A stretch of DNA of 64,000 bases from Trissonchulus latispiculum (taxonomy: Eukaryota > Nematoda > Enoplea > Enoplida > Ironidae), in the NCBI GenBank assembly GCA_030248195.1, contig JASAND010028782.1, forward strand, positions 1 to 64,000, read 5' to 3'. Each line of letters starts with the position of its first letter. Position 1 is the first letter of the stretch. The translations under genes and the position numbers were made by a program. Of this stretch, positions 1 to 10,296 are shown one piece after another. The notes below the pieces were generated by a model. It saw only the letters and a list, made by a program, of their open reading frames with translations. It did no database searches and was not told where the DNA came from.

Positions 1-21
1 GTTCGATTCCCGGCACGGGAA
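1..21 (+). tRNA. tRNA-Glu 3' end (cut by window edge)
   Basis: The window opens inside the T-arm of a tRNA-Glu gene: the B box, the 3' acceptor strand CACGGGA and discriminator A match the intact copy at 9682-9753. The gene begins outside the window. The array sequence that normally follows stops after about 15 bases, where the 7-kb insertion starts. Confidence 0.8.
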
Positions 22-1009
22 GCAGACATTTGTAATGGAAAAAGCTAAATGAAACTCAAAAACGACAAGAAAAGTGCAGTTTGTTATGGATTATAATTAT
101 CGAATGAATTTTTTATGCCTTGATTACGAGTGATGTGCCTGTATAGATCCTAATGTGACCTATGAAATGTCCAAGCTACCGTATGAAAGTAATTGTCTTT
201 TAACTACCATAGTTGCCCGTCAGTCTGAAACACTCAGAAATTCACAACTAGGGACATAGGTTCTAGTGTAAATAGGAAAATAAGGTTAGAAGTAGCACTA
301 TGACCCACTCAAATGACGCAAAATGGAATAGAACTTCAAAAGAATGTAGCTTGATAAGGGTTAAGTACCTTCCCGGGTCAGTAATAGGCCCTATCATTGC
401 CTTTGTTGGATAATGGAGGAGTCGGTACTCTTCCCCAGGCCACGAATACGGCCTCTCGTTGTCCTGAAGTTCGTCAAAATCCGATTAAAACAGCTTGAAA
501 TTACCAAAGAAAATGGATGCAAAGCAAGATATTGTGAAATAACCAGAAATTTAACAGGAGATTTCGAGTTTAAAACGTTCTATATTGCCAATAAGAGCAA
601 ATATTAGAAGATGGGTTAATAAGAGGTCATAATTCGTTCACAAATAGCATAGGATAATGTTAATTGGTGTTCGTAAGTGTTATTTAGGCATAAACTGCAT
701 TAACTAGGTAGTAATTAGTTAAATTGGGAAATTTTTAGCATAAATATAAGTTAGGCTTATCTGAAAGGCAATTTTTTTCTGACTCCGAAAATCCAAACCC
801 GGTCTTTTAACTCCCAATATTGCGAAAGATATGAGCAAAAGAAGTTTTGAGTAGTTACGTTTTAATTCCGTAATATTGGCCTTTTGTAACCTTTATAACA
901 AGGCGTAACAATTGCGTGTGGTTACGCCCATTCATGTTTTCATTCATCTCACTGAGCCTCTGTTGGCTCTCTCGCAGCAAAGACTTGCCTCGCAGAGAAA
1001 GGGTTAGTA

Positions 1010-2304
1010 TACACCTTTAGGTGTAGTAATACGTTCGGAGGGGGCTTAACTCCCTCCCAAATAAATAAAATAGGATGAAATTAGTTAGCCTTAGGTAGTT
1101 TCGTACGTAGAATAATAATATTTAGTTTTTGGGTTACAGAAAAATACGTAGTTCTTTGTATGCACATTTTTGCGCAACAATTGCCCTCTTGGTTCATTTG
1201 TTGGAAACGTAGCAGTTCCAGCGAGGGGGAGCAATTGTTGCTAGGATTAACGAGCGGCTTCTCTTGTCTTCGGCCAAAAGGTCAGGCCCAAAAGGAAAGA
1301 AGGGCTTGGAAGCAAGGAAGCGCCTCAATATAATAAATACAAAATTTATTAAATAATTTAATCAAGTTGGCATTTAATATTTGGTTTTTCATAATCGGCC
1401 CCGAGAGGCCTTAATTTTGTACAACTTCGTTTTTCAATCCGTGAAAATTAATTTTTAAGCCGAGAATTTCCCCTTTGGTTACCTTTACGTGTTAACCAAA
1501 AAGTCTGCAAAGTTTCCCAAAATTCAGCTTGGGAAATTCATCAAAAAGGGGTCAGTTGGAGGGCCATAATTCCTTTTTCTCATTAATCTCCCCTCCAACG
1601 GACCAGCCGCCTCGCCAGCCCGCGTCGGGCACACGCTTTAAGATAGGGAGCTTCCAGAAAATTCTGGAAGCTCCACCTAAAATCAAAGGAAATCCGACAG
1701 AGGTCAAAACACCAGTGAGCTGTCAGACTCTTGTCAGCTCACTGGAAAATTCAAAATTTTAGTTAGTGTTCGCCTGAGTCTTGGCCAAGAGCGGCCGTGT
1801 TTTCTCTCTCCCCAGTGCAGTACACTTTCCCGTTGTGCCAGCGATTTGGCCGGGAATAAAAAGTGTACTTTGGACGCGAGTTAGGGACCTCCTCTGACCC
1901 ACACTGGTCAGAGGAGAAGATCTGAGCTCACACGGCGAACACCACACGTTGAGGGCCAAATGAGCGCATTATGCTCGGCCAGAGATCGCACAAGGAACAC
2001 ACTTTTAGGGACTTTTCAGGAGGCCTTTGGCCTACTTTTCCTTTTTATTCGGCCCTTGGGCCACAATCTAATTAGTAAATTTCAACCTAGCCACGGCCTA
2101 ATTGGCCTTTAATTTTTGGTAGGAGCTTTATGCCCAAATTTATACCTTTTTCTCACTTTACGGGGTTTTGTAGAAGAATTGGGATTCTGAGTGGGGACCC
2201 ACCCCTGAGTTGAGATAGGAGGTCCCTTGGTTACGACCTCATGTTAGAACTGAGCTAACTTAGGGACTAATTCTCCCCACAGCCGGCAACTAGGAATTGC
2301 CGGC
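1010..2304. repeat. Run of unrelated perfect stem-loops
   Basis: Successive inverted repeats with different stem sequences. Examples: 1173-1188 with 1223-1241 (GCAACAATTGC arms); 1474-1481 with 1492-1499; 1513-1520 with 1529-1536; 1555-1563 with 1591-1599 (GTTGGAGGG, 9 bp); 1647-1659 with 1662-1674 (GGAGCTTCCAGAA, 13 bp, 2-nt loop); 1712-1722 with 1735-1745 (CCAGTGAGCTG, 11 bp); 1820-1828 with 1860-1868; 1889-1899 with 1906-1916 (CTCCTCTGACC, 11 bp); 2021-2025 with 2029-2033; 2282-2289 with 2297-2304 (GCCGGCAA). The stems are seen directly. A structured transcript or packaging leader is only inference. Confidence 0.6.
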
Positions 2305-3597
2305 CGTAATTGCAGAAATAGGCGCTATCGAAGTAAAATATATTGTCTGTACTTGTAAATCGTATTTTTGTGTAGGTCGGCTACCAAAATTGATAGGAAT
2401 TAAAACCTGAATCGCTTTTCACTATTAATTATCAGGTGTTTTAGGGGGAATGGCCGGCTTCCCCGAAGTTAATCTAATAAAATAAAAACTGTTCTTAGCG
2501 GAACGTGTGTGTGTAGTTTTGTTTTCTAATAATAACTGCCTGAGCAATTATTACTCGTTTTGCTTTCCAAGAAGTTATCAAAGTTCTAAAATTCGTAGTC
2601 TCTGCCAAACTTACAAAGTTCACAAATTTCAAAATAAAAATGGAAGTTAGTCAATTTCAGAATTAAAACAAAATGTGCATACAATAAGTAGTTAAGTTTT
2701 GTTAGGGGATAGCTAGGATTTGTTATGCTAGTATAAACTGTATAAGTAAAGGTTGACGTGATTGTAATCGTGTGAATGTGATCCCCAAATTTACGTAAGC
2801 GGCTCCTTGGGTAAACCCCTCTTGAGTTGTGAGGTTCCAAGAGTAGCCCCATTTCTAGAGTGTGATTTATAGACCGAAATTCGGTAGTTGTGAGTGTGAA
2901 TGAGGGCATACCATGTAAACTCCCTTTGTCTGATAAGGGTCTTGGGACTGCCAGAATGAATGTGTAAATATTCAGATACTAGGCAGGAATTGGGCCAGGT
3001 TGAGTAGCAATTTGGCCCCTAATCGTAAATAATTAAGGCTTCATTCAAAACATGGCTGCTAGTTTGCCGGAAAAATGCTGCTTTTGGAGTGAATGTTGTG
3101 TGAATTCTGCAAGGAAACGGTGGGATATTCGGTGGTTTGGAATAGATTAGCAGCCTAGGGTCACGGGGACCCCGAATTAGGACTGCAAATCTGTTGGGTT
3201 TCCGGTCATCCGTGTAGGTAGCCCTGCGATTAGGGGACGGATGAGCCGCATTCATGGAATCCAGAACCAGCCGAATCAGAACTATAACGGGAGTGAGGCA
3301 CAAAATAGCATGAAGTTCACTACAATTCAGTGTTTTGCAGCAGACGTCCGAGTAGCGGACTAATAGGTCATCTAGTTTTAATCTAGAAAGTAATGTCAGT
3401 TTTGTTGTGTTGGTAGCTTGTTAGTCGGATAGTGTCTAGTCGGTGTAGTTAGCTTCGGCTAAGGATAAGCGTATTAATTGCCTTATTTAAAACGGTTATT
3501 GGTTCATGTTTCGCAACGTTGAATACTCAAAATCATGTCAGCTATAATGCCCGGTTTTAAAACACAAAAGAATGAACCAAGCTAAAAGAAAACAAAT

Positions 3598-3672
3598 AAA
3601 CCCGTGCTGAGGCTTGAACTCAGGACCTTCGCCGAGCTGGGCCGATGCTCATCCATTGAGCCACAACGGGTT
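3598..3672 (-). tRNA. tRNA-like sequence (decayed, Ala-AGC-like)
   Basis: On the minus strand a 7-bp acceptor stem (AACCCGT with ACGGGTT), a D-arm with GCTC/GAGC pairing and a perfect T-arm (CTGAG-TTCAAGC-CTCAG) enclose an imperfect anticodon arm whose loop would read CCAGCTC. The missing U33 and one mismatch in the anticodon stem suggest a pseudogene or tRNA-derived repeat rather than a working tRNA-Ala. Confidence 0.55.
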
Positions 3673-4969
3673 ATGATTAGAACTAGTTCCAGCTAGCTTA
3701 TGTACCGTAGCAATTTGGCAACCCAGCATGTGTGCGTTTGAACTAACACACAATATGTACAAATTACGCATATGTGAACACAAACTTTGATCATGATTTT
3801 CTCGTTAACAGCTGAACGGTTTGATCTGTTTCAAAAAAGGAAAATGTTCAGCTCTTCAGACTCTACAAAACGATATAACTTTTACCCCAATTAATTGTCA
3901 TTAACTAATTAACGTAATCGAGTTAACGTTAACACAGGAATGTTAAGCCTGCGCAGAACACAATCTGCGCAGGTATTAACTAACTTTAATTATGTTTTTC
4001 TCACTAATTACTGAAAATTGTTAGGTACTGTAGGCGTTAAAAATGTCCAGTTTTTCAAGCTCTACAAGAATATGTAACTTTTGTTCAAATTCGTGCTCAT
4101 CAAAGTTTTGTTAATTTATATGCCAGTTTTGCACGAGTACTGACATGTGCTCGTGTGAAAAGGTGGTTGTACGTGCGACTTCCACTCGGCTGGCTGCTGG
4201 GGTTGCCAGCGCCGGATCGAATAGCGGTACGGTACGTCCCCTGTTAGGGCACCAGGATAGGTGGGAGGTAGATTTAGAAGCAGAAGTTGTTCGGTAGGTC
4301 GGTAGGTCGGTAAGTAGGGACCGCATAGAATGGCTGCTAAGACAGTGAGTGAGTGAGTTTTTGCATTTTTGGCATAGACTAACTAAAAGTAATTATATGC
4401 AAAAAACTCACTCAAAATCAGCCAATTAGTTATATCTTAGGTTAATTAATTCATTCCGAATAGGAAAATAATTAAGTAATGGGGATTTTAACTCAAACAA
4501 CCAGTTAGCATTAAGTTTTAGCTTTAATATTACGTAGGTTTTAGCTATTTAGCATAAGTAAGTAGATAGGCATCAAGTAACCCAATTACTACAAGTATTT
4601 AACAATTGACCATCTTCCAATATCAGAAATTCACTGAAAATGTCAAGTTTCGCATATATTTGGTGTAAGGAAAAGGGCAAAAGCAAACGAATTCAGAAGA
4701 TGAGTTGCAAGCAGTGCATTTCACAAGTTTTCAACAGTGTTTCGTTTAGCTGCAAGTTCAGTCAGGCCCAACTGCGCCAAAAGTGGAAACTTTACGAATC
4801 ATTTCGTCCAAGCAAGAACTTACATCAGGTTCAGCCAAATTCTGCAAAATACAAGCTAAAAATAGCCAAAAAGGCCCATTTGGTGACAAGGAATTACTAG
4901 AAACGGTTAACATTGTCAAAAAGGCAATAACCAACAATTTTGAGTAATTTCGTCAAATTACGAGCCCAA

Positions 4970-5047
4970 ATGGTGCCCAAAATGCACATTTTGGGCCTGG
5001 AAAGCAACAAAACGAGTAATGGTTGCTGGGTTCGATTCCCGCACCAT
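4970..5047 (+). tRNA. Weak tRNA-like fragment
   Basis: Complementary ends ATGGTGC and GCACCAT enclose 64 nt with a good B box (GGTTCGATTCC at 5029-5039) and a T-stem with one mismatch. No credible D-arm or anticodon arm is visible. The 5' part instead forms a separate hairpin (CCCAAAATG/CATTTTGGG). Probably a tRNA-derived repeat remnant. Confidence 0.25.
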
Positions 5048-6565
5048 AATTTTGCACTAATGGGTTTTAACCCATTTGATTCAGGTGCGGAAACGAAGCT
5101 ACGCTGCTCTATCCAAATCTGAACTGCCCCGTGGATCTCAGTCTTGTGTCTCTCAGATAGTCAGATTAGTTGCTCATTGGTGGACCGCAGAAATCCGGAT
5201 CAGTCATTTCAGTAGTCAGTCAGATAGTTGGAACCAGTCGATTTTGGAAGGTACATAAGACGGCCTGTATTGCCGAGTAGTGGATTAAGACGGAGACAGC
5301 GAGCGTAGTGTACTGCCTGATCAAAGTGGGAACTTAGACCAAAAGCCCAAAACCAAAAAGTTATCTCTCATTCTCCCCTTTGAAAAACCAACAATTTCTT
5401 TTACCGAACTCAACATGGTTTCAAAGATTTCTCTTTCCAGTTTCTTGTCGGGAGGCGTTTCTCCCCTATCCCTGGCCTAATAGCCGGCCACAACTCCTAA
5501 AGAAGCATCAAGATCAGCGATAGTTGAACTTTGCGTGTGTAATTTTGCTAATTTTCATTAATTAGGAATAAGTAAGATAGAACCAGCAAACCCCCCAGTT
5601 TCCCTATTTCCTCAAAAGAAAACTCCGTACAGTTACCCTGTCTCGGTGTTGGAGCGGACCTTCGGGAAAGCAGTGTCCAACATTCGGGGACTCACCCATA
5701 GTCCGACCCCAGGTTTAACTTAATTGATATTTGCTGTTTTGTAGTTTTATTGATTTGCAGTTTGGTAATCCGTTTTGTAAGGACGGATAAAGAGTCGCAC
5801 AGCACAAGCATATAGGCGCACGAGAAAGCATATAGGTATCAATTAGCAGAGTGTTGGAGACAGTGTAATAATTAGATAATAGAGACCAAGTTTGAGAAAG
5901 AGAAGAAGAAGAGGTACCACTGAACCTTGTCCCTATATTTACATAAATTGGGTAATATTGTCCTAAAATAGGAGAATATTAATAATCAACTAAAGACGGT
6001 AACTGGCAACTCTGGTACAGTAACTGAACACTGTACTAAGCTGTATTTGTATCTGTTTTGCACAACTTGTAACGACCCCTAGTAATAACGCTTGTTGTGT
6101 TTTAATTGTCATCATTTTGAGGTGTACTTATCATAATTGTATTAAAATAGCTGGCGTGTCAAACTCAGAATCTTAGTGTTGTGTAAAGAGGCGCGATTGT
6201 CTTCTGAAACCAGGCGCGATTGCCATACAAGGAATTCACCTCAAGGATTGGATCAGGACCGATTAAGGCAAGTTCTGATCAGGATTTGGAAGATTCATCA
6301 CCAATCCGGCGATCAAGTCATAGCAATTGCTGACCCCTCTTACTGATCTGCTATAATCCAGTGCATCAAACGAACTCACAAAGAAGACCCCTACAAATGT
6401 TGGCTGCAGGGAATCTCTGATTTTGGAACACCACCTTTCGGAGATCCAGTGCCTAAGTCTGTTTCGATAAACGGACGTGCTGACCTTCCGTGTGATCAAG
6501 TCTAGAGTGGATTGAGATTCAGATCTCACTAACTTCATTACACGGTAAACAAAAAAATTGGAGCC

Positions 6566-6662
6566 CCCAGTGAGGACTCATTCCAACGAAACCCAGTGAG
6601 GACCTATCAATCCTGAACAAAGACGCAGAAATTGGAAATAAGGTAAGTAGTCCAGTGAGGAC
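6566..6662. repeat. Threefold CCCAGTGAGGAC repeat
   Basis: The 12-mer occurs at 6566-6577 and 6592-6603, and as TCCAGTGAGGAC at 6651-6662. The first copy lies in TTGGAGCCCCCAGTGAGGA, which has the look of a retroelement primer binding site. No coding region is near. Confidence 0.5.
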
Positions 6663-7369
6663 ATCACGACCCAACAGAAGAAGAATTAAGCTCAAGCGAG
6701 GATAAACCGAGGGGGTGCGCTCCCTTAGGCTTGTCCTCAACAGGCGGCGGCGGATCCGTGAGGATCATGGGGCACGTTAAAAGAGTCTATAGTGCAGGGG
6801 AGACACCATCTGACTGAAGGCCCCCGTGTCTCGAGGGTGAATTGACATCCTGCCGTGCTACCGTCTAGTCGGCGCATTGTCGGGCTGGCATCCACAATAG
6901 GTGGATGAGAAGTGGCAATGCGTGGTAGGTGGCTGACAATCCACACCTAAGCTGGTCGATGCATAGGTTTTTTGTTCCCTTGTCCATATATTTGCGAGCG
7001 GTATTTACGATTTGTGAAGCCATGATAATCGTCCTTCTGCTTTCCCACAACAAAGTATTGATGCTTCATCATTTGTAACGTTTCTGGCACAACGTTTACT
7101 TATGCATACAAAGAATGGGTAACAAAAACCATTTCTCTGTGTTCAAAAAGGAAGGAATGCTGAAGATCGGAAGCCAAGTAATTACCTGTTTGCTGGAGCA
7201 TGGGTCAACAGTGGCAGTTTGTGAGCGTTTGTTCTACCAATGCGGCGCTGGGAATTCCAAGTACTGTAGGGGCAAACCTGAATCCCGCAGGAAGACTAAT
7301 CAGGTGAAGTTAAGCGTAGCCGTACATATGATTATTAAATTAACGAAGACTGGATCTTAAGTATGCTAC

Positions 7370-7441
7370 TCCAGTGTGGTCTAGTGGTTAGGATTTGCGG
7401 CTTTCACCCGCACGGCCCGGGTTCGATTCCCGGCATGGGAA
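7370..7441 (+). tRNA. tRNA-Glu (UUC), acceptor partly decayed
   Basis: A 72-nt cloverleaf with anticodon TTC in loop CTTTCAC, closed by TGCGG/CCGCA. The A box and B box (GGTTCGATTCC) are intact. The acceptor pairs TCCAGTG with CATGGGA, giving a mismatch, so function is uncertain. A TTTT Pol III terminator lies about 10 nt downstream. Confidence 0.75.
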
Positions 7442-7538
7442 GAAGACATTTTGTGCAAGACTGAGCGACACGCACACGGAAGTAACTGTGACTTTTATTT
7501 CTGAGAGAACGGAAACGCAGAAGCAGGAGATCCGCAAA

Positions 7539-7570
7539 GCCGCAAATCCTAGCCACTAGACCACACGGGA
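7539..7570 (-). pseudogene. Truncated tRNA-Glu 5' half
   Basis: Only the acceptor 5' strand, D-arm and start of the anticodon arm of the minus-strand tRNA-Glu remain (positions 1-32). A deletion inside this unit joins the spacer directly to it. Confidence 0.8.
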
Positions 7571-7786
7571 CTTGTTGCATTGATTTTGTTCCGAAAAAGC
7601 TTTTGCATTTAGCGCGAAAGATTATTGTCTCCTGCGGCGCTCGTCCTTCTGTTTTCCCAGCATCTTACTTCCACACAATAAAGTATTGATGCTCCGTTAT
7701 TTGTAAGGTTTCTGGCACAGCGTTTACTTATGTATACAAAGAATTGATAAACATTTGAAAAACCATTTCTCTGTGTTCAACAAGCA

Positions 7787-8549
7787 AGATTTTTGTGCAA
7801 AATTTGTCGGGATCAGTGCAGAATTTCGGCAGAATCTGCAAATTGATACCTAAGTATCACAAAGGCCCTGCTGCGAGTAAATTATTTTTGTATCTGTGAT
7901 CTTGTCTCAGGAAATTTGAGCAAGATGCAAGAACATATTTCAATCTAGAGCCATCAGATTGAGAATATGGAGTTTTTCAATTATCGCTAGATTCAAACTA
8001 TACCAGCATTGATTAGTGTTTTAAAATATATGAATTTTGTTTTTCAGTGCAAAATATCATGTTTAACAATAGCTATAGCATAATGAGCGAAATTATTCAC
8101 AGCGTGCTGTGTGGCAGCTGCGCAAGACAGCTCGGTACTTTAAGGCGTTATTCGAAATAATACTTGCACCTAGATGGTGATATAATTACGCAACAATAAC
8201 CGATGCATAGCATTGCGACACAGCTGAATTAACTAAATATTGTTTGGACTTCACGGCTACGTATATAGTTGACAGAAGTGGTGAGAATAGCATCGTGGGT
8301 GTGTGTGTACACATAATGCACAATGGAACATCTGGTATATATAATGTAGCAACAGTATTCCATATATTGAAAGGTCTACTGTCGCAATACCTAATTTGCA
8401 TAACATTTATATAAACTATGTACATTCTTAATGTACTGTAATTGAATTCCATGTGTATTTTATAGGAGGCGACATAGAAAGCACTATCTACGTGTTAAAT
8501 GTCTTTAAAAACCGATTATAGTAGACCTGCTGCGCCGAGGCGCAGCAGG
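7787..8549. mobile_element. About 765-bp non-coding insertion ending in a strong hairpin
   Basis: It splits the array sequence 'gtgttcaaaaaggaagg'. The right end is a near-perfect 24-bp palindrome: CCTGCTGCGCC (8526-8536), GA, GGCGCAGCAGG (8539-8549), followed at once by array sequence AAAAAGGAAGG. No ORF, TIR or clear target duplication is visible. A terminal 3' hairpin recalls Helitrons, but the CTRR end is absent, so the class is unknown. Confidence 0.5.
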
Positions 8550-8774
8550 AAAAAGGAAGGAATGCTGAAGATCGGAAGTTAAGTAATTACCTGTTTGCTG
8601 GAGCATGGGTCAACAGTGGCAGTTTGTGAGCGTTTGTTCTACCAATGCGGCGCTGGGAATTCCAAGTACTGTAGGGGCAAACCTGAACCCCGCGGGAAGA
8701 CTAGTCAGGTGAAGTTAAGCGTAGCCGTACATATGATTACTAAATTAAGGAAGACTGGGTCTTAGGTATGCTAC

Positions 8775-8847
8775 TCCCGTGTGGTCTAGTGTTTAGGATT
8801 TGCGGCTCTCACCCGCACGGCCCGGGTTCGATTCCCGGCAACGGGAA
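8775..8847 (+). tRNA. tRNA-Glu (CUC), with one inserted base
   Basis: Anticodon CTC in loop CTCTCAC. Compared with the copy at 9682-9753 it has G to T in the D-loop (GTGT for GTGG) and an extra A in the 3' acceptor strand (CAACGGGA), giving 73 nt. Probably a weakened or inactive copy. Confidence 0.7.
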
Positions 8848-8874
8848 GCAGACATTTTGTGCAAGACTGTGCAC

Positions 8875-9198
8875 ACGGAAGTAACTGTGACTTTTATTTC
8901 TGAGAGATCAGAAACGCAGAAGCAGGAGATCCCGTCACAACCTCAGCATAGCGATCAGATCATTAGCCTAAACTCAGCAGCGAATGGGAAGAAGCGCACC
9001 ATTGCAAAATATTTCCCGTGCCGGGAATCGAAGCCGACGGAAGTAACTGTGACTTTTATTTCTGAGAGATCAGAAACGCAGAAGCAGGAGATCCCATCAC
9101 AACCTCAGCATAGCGAACAGATCATTAGCCTAAACTCAGCAGCGAATGGGAAGAAGCGCACCATTGCAAAATATTTCCCGTGCCGGGAATCGAAGCCG
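8875..9198. repeat. 162-bp tandem duplication of the inter-tRNA spacer
   Basis: The spacer beginning ACGGAAGTAACTG is present twice in tandem (8875-9036 and 9037-9198), nearly identical. The first copy ends in a 3' stump of the minus-strand tRNA-Glu. The duplication makes a 142-codon open frame with internal repeats, which I do not regard as a gene. Confidence 0.8.
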
Positions 9199-9246
9199 GG
9201 CCGTGCGGGTGAAAGCCGCAAATCCTAGCCACTAGACCACACGGGA
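9175..9246 (-). tRNA. tRNA-Glu (UUC)
   Basis: A 72-nt cloverleaf on minus with anticodon TTC and a full 7-bp acceptor stem. One substitution (GGGTTCG to GGCTTCG) alters the T-stem and B box, so transcription may be reduced. A TTTT run lies just beyond its 3' end on the minus strand. Confidence 0.75.
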
Positions 9247-9681
9247 CTTATCGCATTGATTTTGTTCCGAAAAAGCATTTGCGTTTAGCGCGAAAGATTA
9301 TTGCCTCCTAAGGCGCTCGTCCTTCTGCTTTCCCAGCATCTTACTTCTACACAATAAAGTATTGATGCTTCATCATTTGCAAAGGTTTCTGGCATAACGT
9401 TTACTTATGAATACAAAGAAATTGGATAAAGGTTTGAAAAACCATTTCTCTGTGTTCAAAAAGGAAGAAATATTGAAGGTCGGAGGCCAAGTAATTACCT
9501 GTTTGCTGGAGCATGGGTCAGCAGTGGCAGCCTGTGAGCGTTTGTTCTACCAATGCGGCGCTGGGAATTCTAAGTACTGTAGGGGCAAACCTGAACCCCG
9601 CGGGAAGACTAGTCAGGTGAAGTTAAGCGTAGCGTACATATGATTATTAAATTAAGGAAGACTGGATCTTAAGTATGCTAC

Positions 9682-9753
9682 TCCCGTGTGGTCTAGTGGT
9701 TAGGATTTGCGGCTCTCACCCGCACGGCCCGGGTTCGATTCCCGGCACGGGAA
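9682..9753 (+). tRNA. tRNA-Glu (CUC), intact
   Basis: A complete 72-nt cloverleaf. Acceptor TCCCGTG/CACGGGA, D-arm with A box TGGTCTAGTGG, anticodon stem TGCGG/CCGCA with loop CTCTCAC, T-arm CGGGTTCGATTCCCG, and discriminator A. A TTTT terminator follows within about 10 nt. Its sequence closely resembles animal tRNA-Glu. It faces the minus-strand tRNA-Glu(UUC) at 9926-9997. Confidence 0.92.
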
Positions 9754-9925
9754 GAAGATATTTTGTGCAAGACTGAGCGACACGCACACGGAAGTAACTG
9801 TGACTTTTATTTCTGAGAGAACGGAAACGCAGAAGCAGGAGATCCGATCACAACCTCAGCATAGCGAACAGATCATTAGCCTAAACTCGGCAGCGAATGA
9901 GAAGAAGCGCATCATTGCAAAATAT

Positions 9926-9997
9926 TCCCCGTGCCGGAAATCGAACCCGGGCCGTGCGGGTGAAAGCCGCAAATCCTAGCCACTAGACCACACGGGA
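9926..9997 (-). tRNA. tRNA-Glu (UUC)
   Basis: A 72-nt cloverleaf on minus, anticodon TTC, with intact D-arm and B box. Small changes (CACGGGG in the 3' acceptor, one T-stem change) weaken pairing slightly. It forms a convergent pair with the CUC gene at 9682-9753. Confidence 0.8.
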
Positions 9998-10296
9998 CTT
10001 ATTGCATTGATTTTGTTCCGAAAAAGCTTTTGCATTTAGCGCGAAACATTATTGTCTCCTGCGGTGCTCGTCCTTCTGTTTTCCCAGCATCTTACTTCCA
10101 CACAATAAAGTATTGATGCTCCGTTATTTTAGGGTTTCTGGCACAGCGTTTACTTATGTATACAAAGAATTGATAAACATTTGAAAAACCATTTCTCTGT
10201 GTTCAAAAAGGAAGGAATGCTGAAGATCGGAAGCCAAGTAATTACCTGTTTGCTGGAGAATGGGTCAACAGTGGCAGTTTGTGAGCGTTTGTTTTA

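Larger units (their letters stand above)
37..7027. other. 7-kb non-coding insertion in the tRNA-Glu array, unclassified
   Basis: Array sequence is lost at about position 36 and resumes at about 7028 (start of the 'tcgtccttctgctttccca' segment found in every array unit), so about 7 kb separates the two array parts. No ORF in it resembles a known protein; the longest is 107 codons and looks random. It contains a dense run of hairpins (1.0-2.3 kb), a tRNA-like sequence (3598-3672), a weaker one (4970-5047) and a threefold short repeat near 6.6 kb. Sequence around 6555-6580 (TTGGAGCCCCCAGTGAGGA after an A-rich stretch) resembles an LTR end plus primer binding site, so part of this could be a decayed LTR element, but I found no matching second LTR. 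I see nothing else in 300-1000, 2500-3590 or 5100-6550. Confidence 0.45.
7028..10296. repeat. Tandem array of about 750-bp units with convergent tRNA-Glu genes
   Basis: Each unit runs: a segment beginning 'tacaaagaattgataaac', a tRNA-Glu(CUC or UUC) on plus, about 170 bp of spacer, a tRNA-Glu(UUC) on minus, then a segment ending 'gcgtttactta'. Unit starts lie near 7090, 7735, 9400 and 10150; the array continues at 34704-38157. Units differ by substitutions, deletions and insertions. Short ORFs of 60-90 codons recur in the segment upstream of the plus tRNA, but they match no family and are disrupted differently in each unit, so I treat the units as non-coding apart from the tRNAs. Confidence 0.8.

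Noticed and set aside
7787..8549. Helitron
   Set aside because: There is a terminal hairpin, but no TC start, CTRR end or A/T insertion site.
8800..9228. 142-codon ORF with an internal repeat
   Set aside because: It runs through one tRNA gene, a tandemly duplicated spacer and the antisense of another tRNA.
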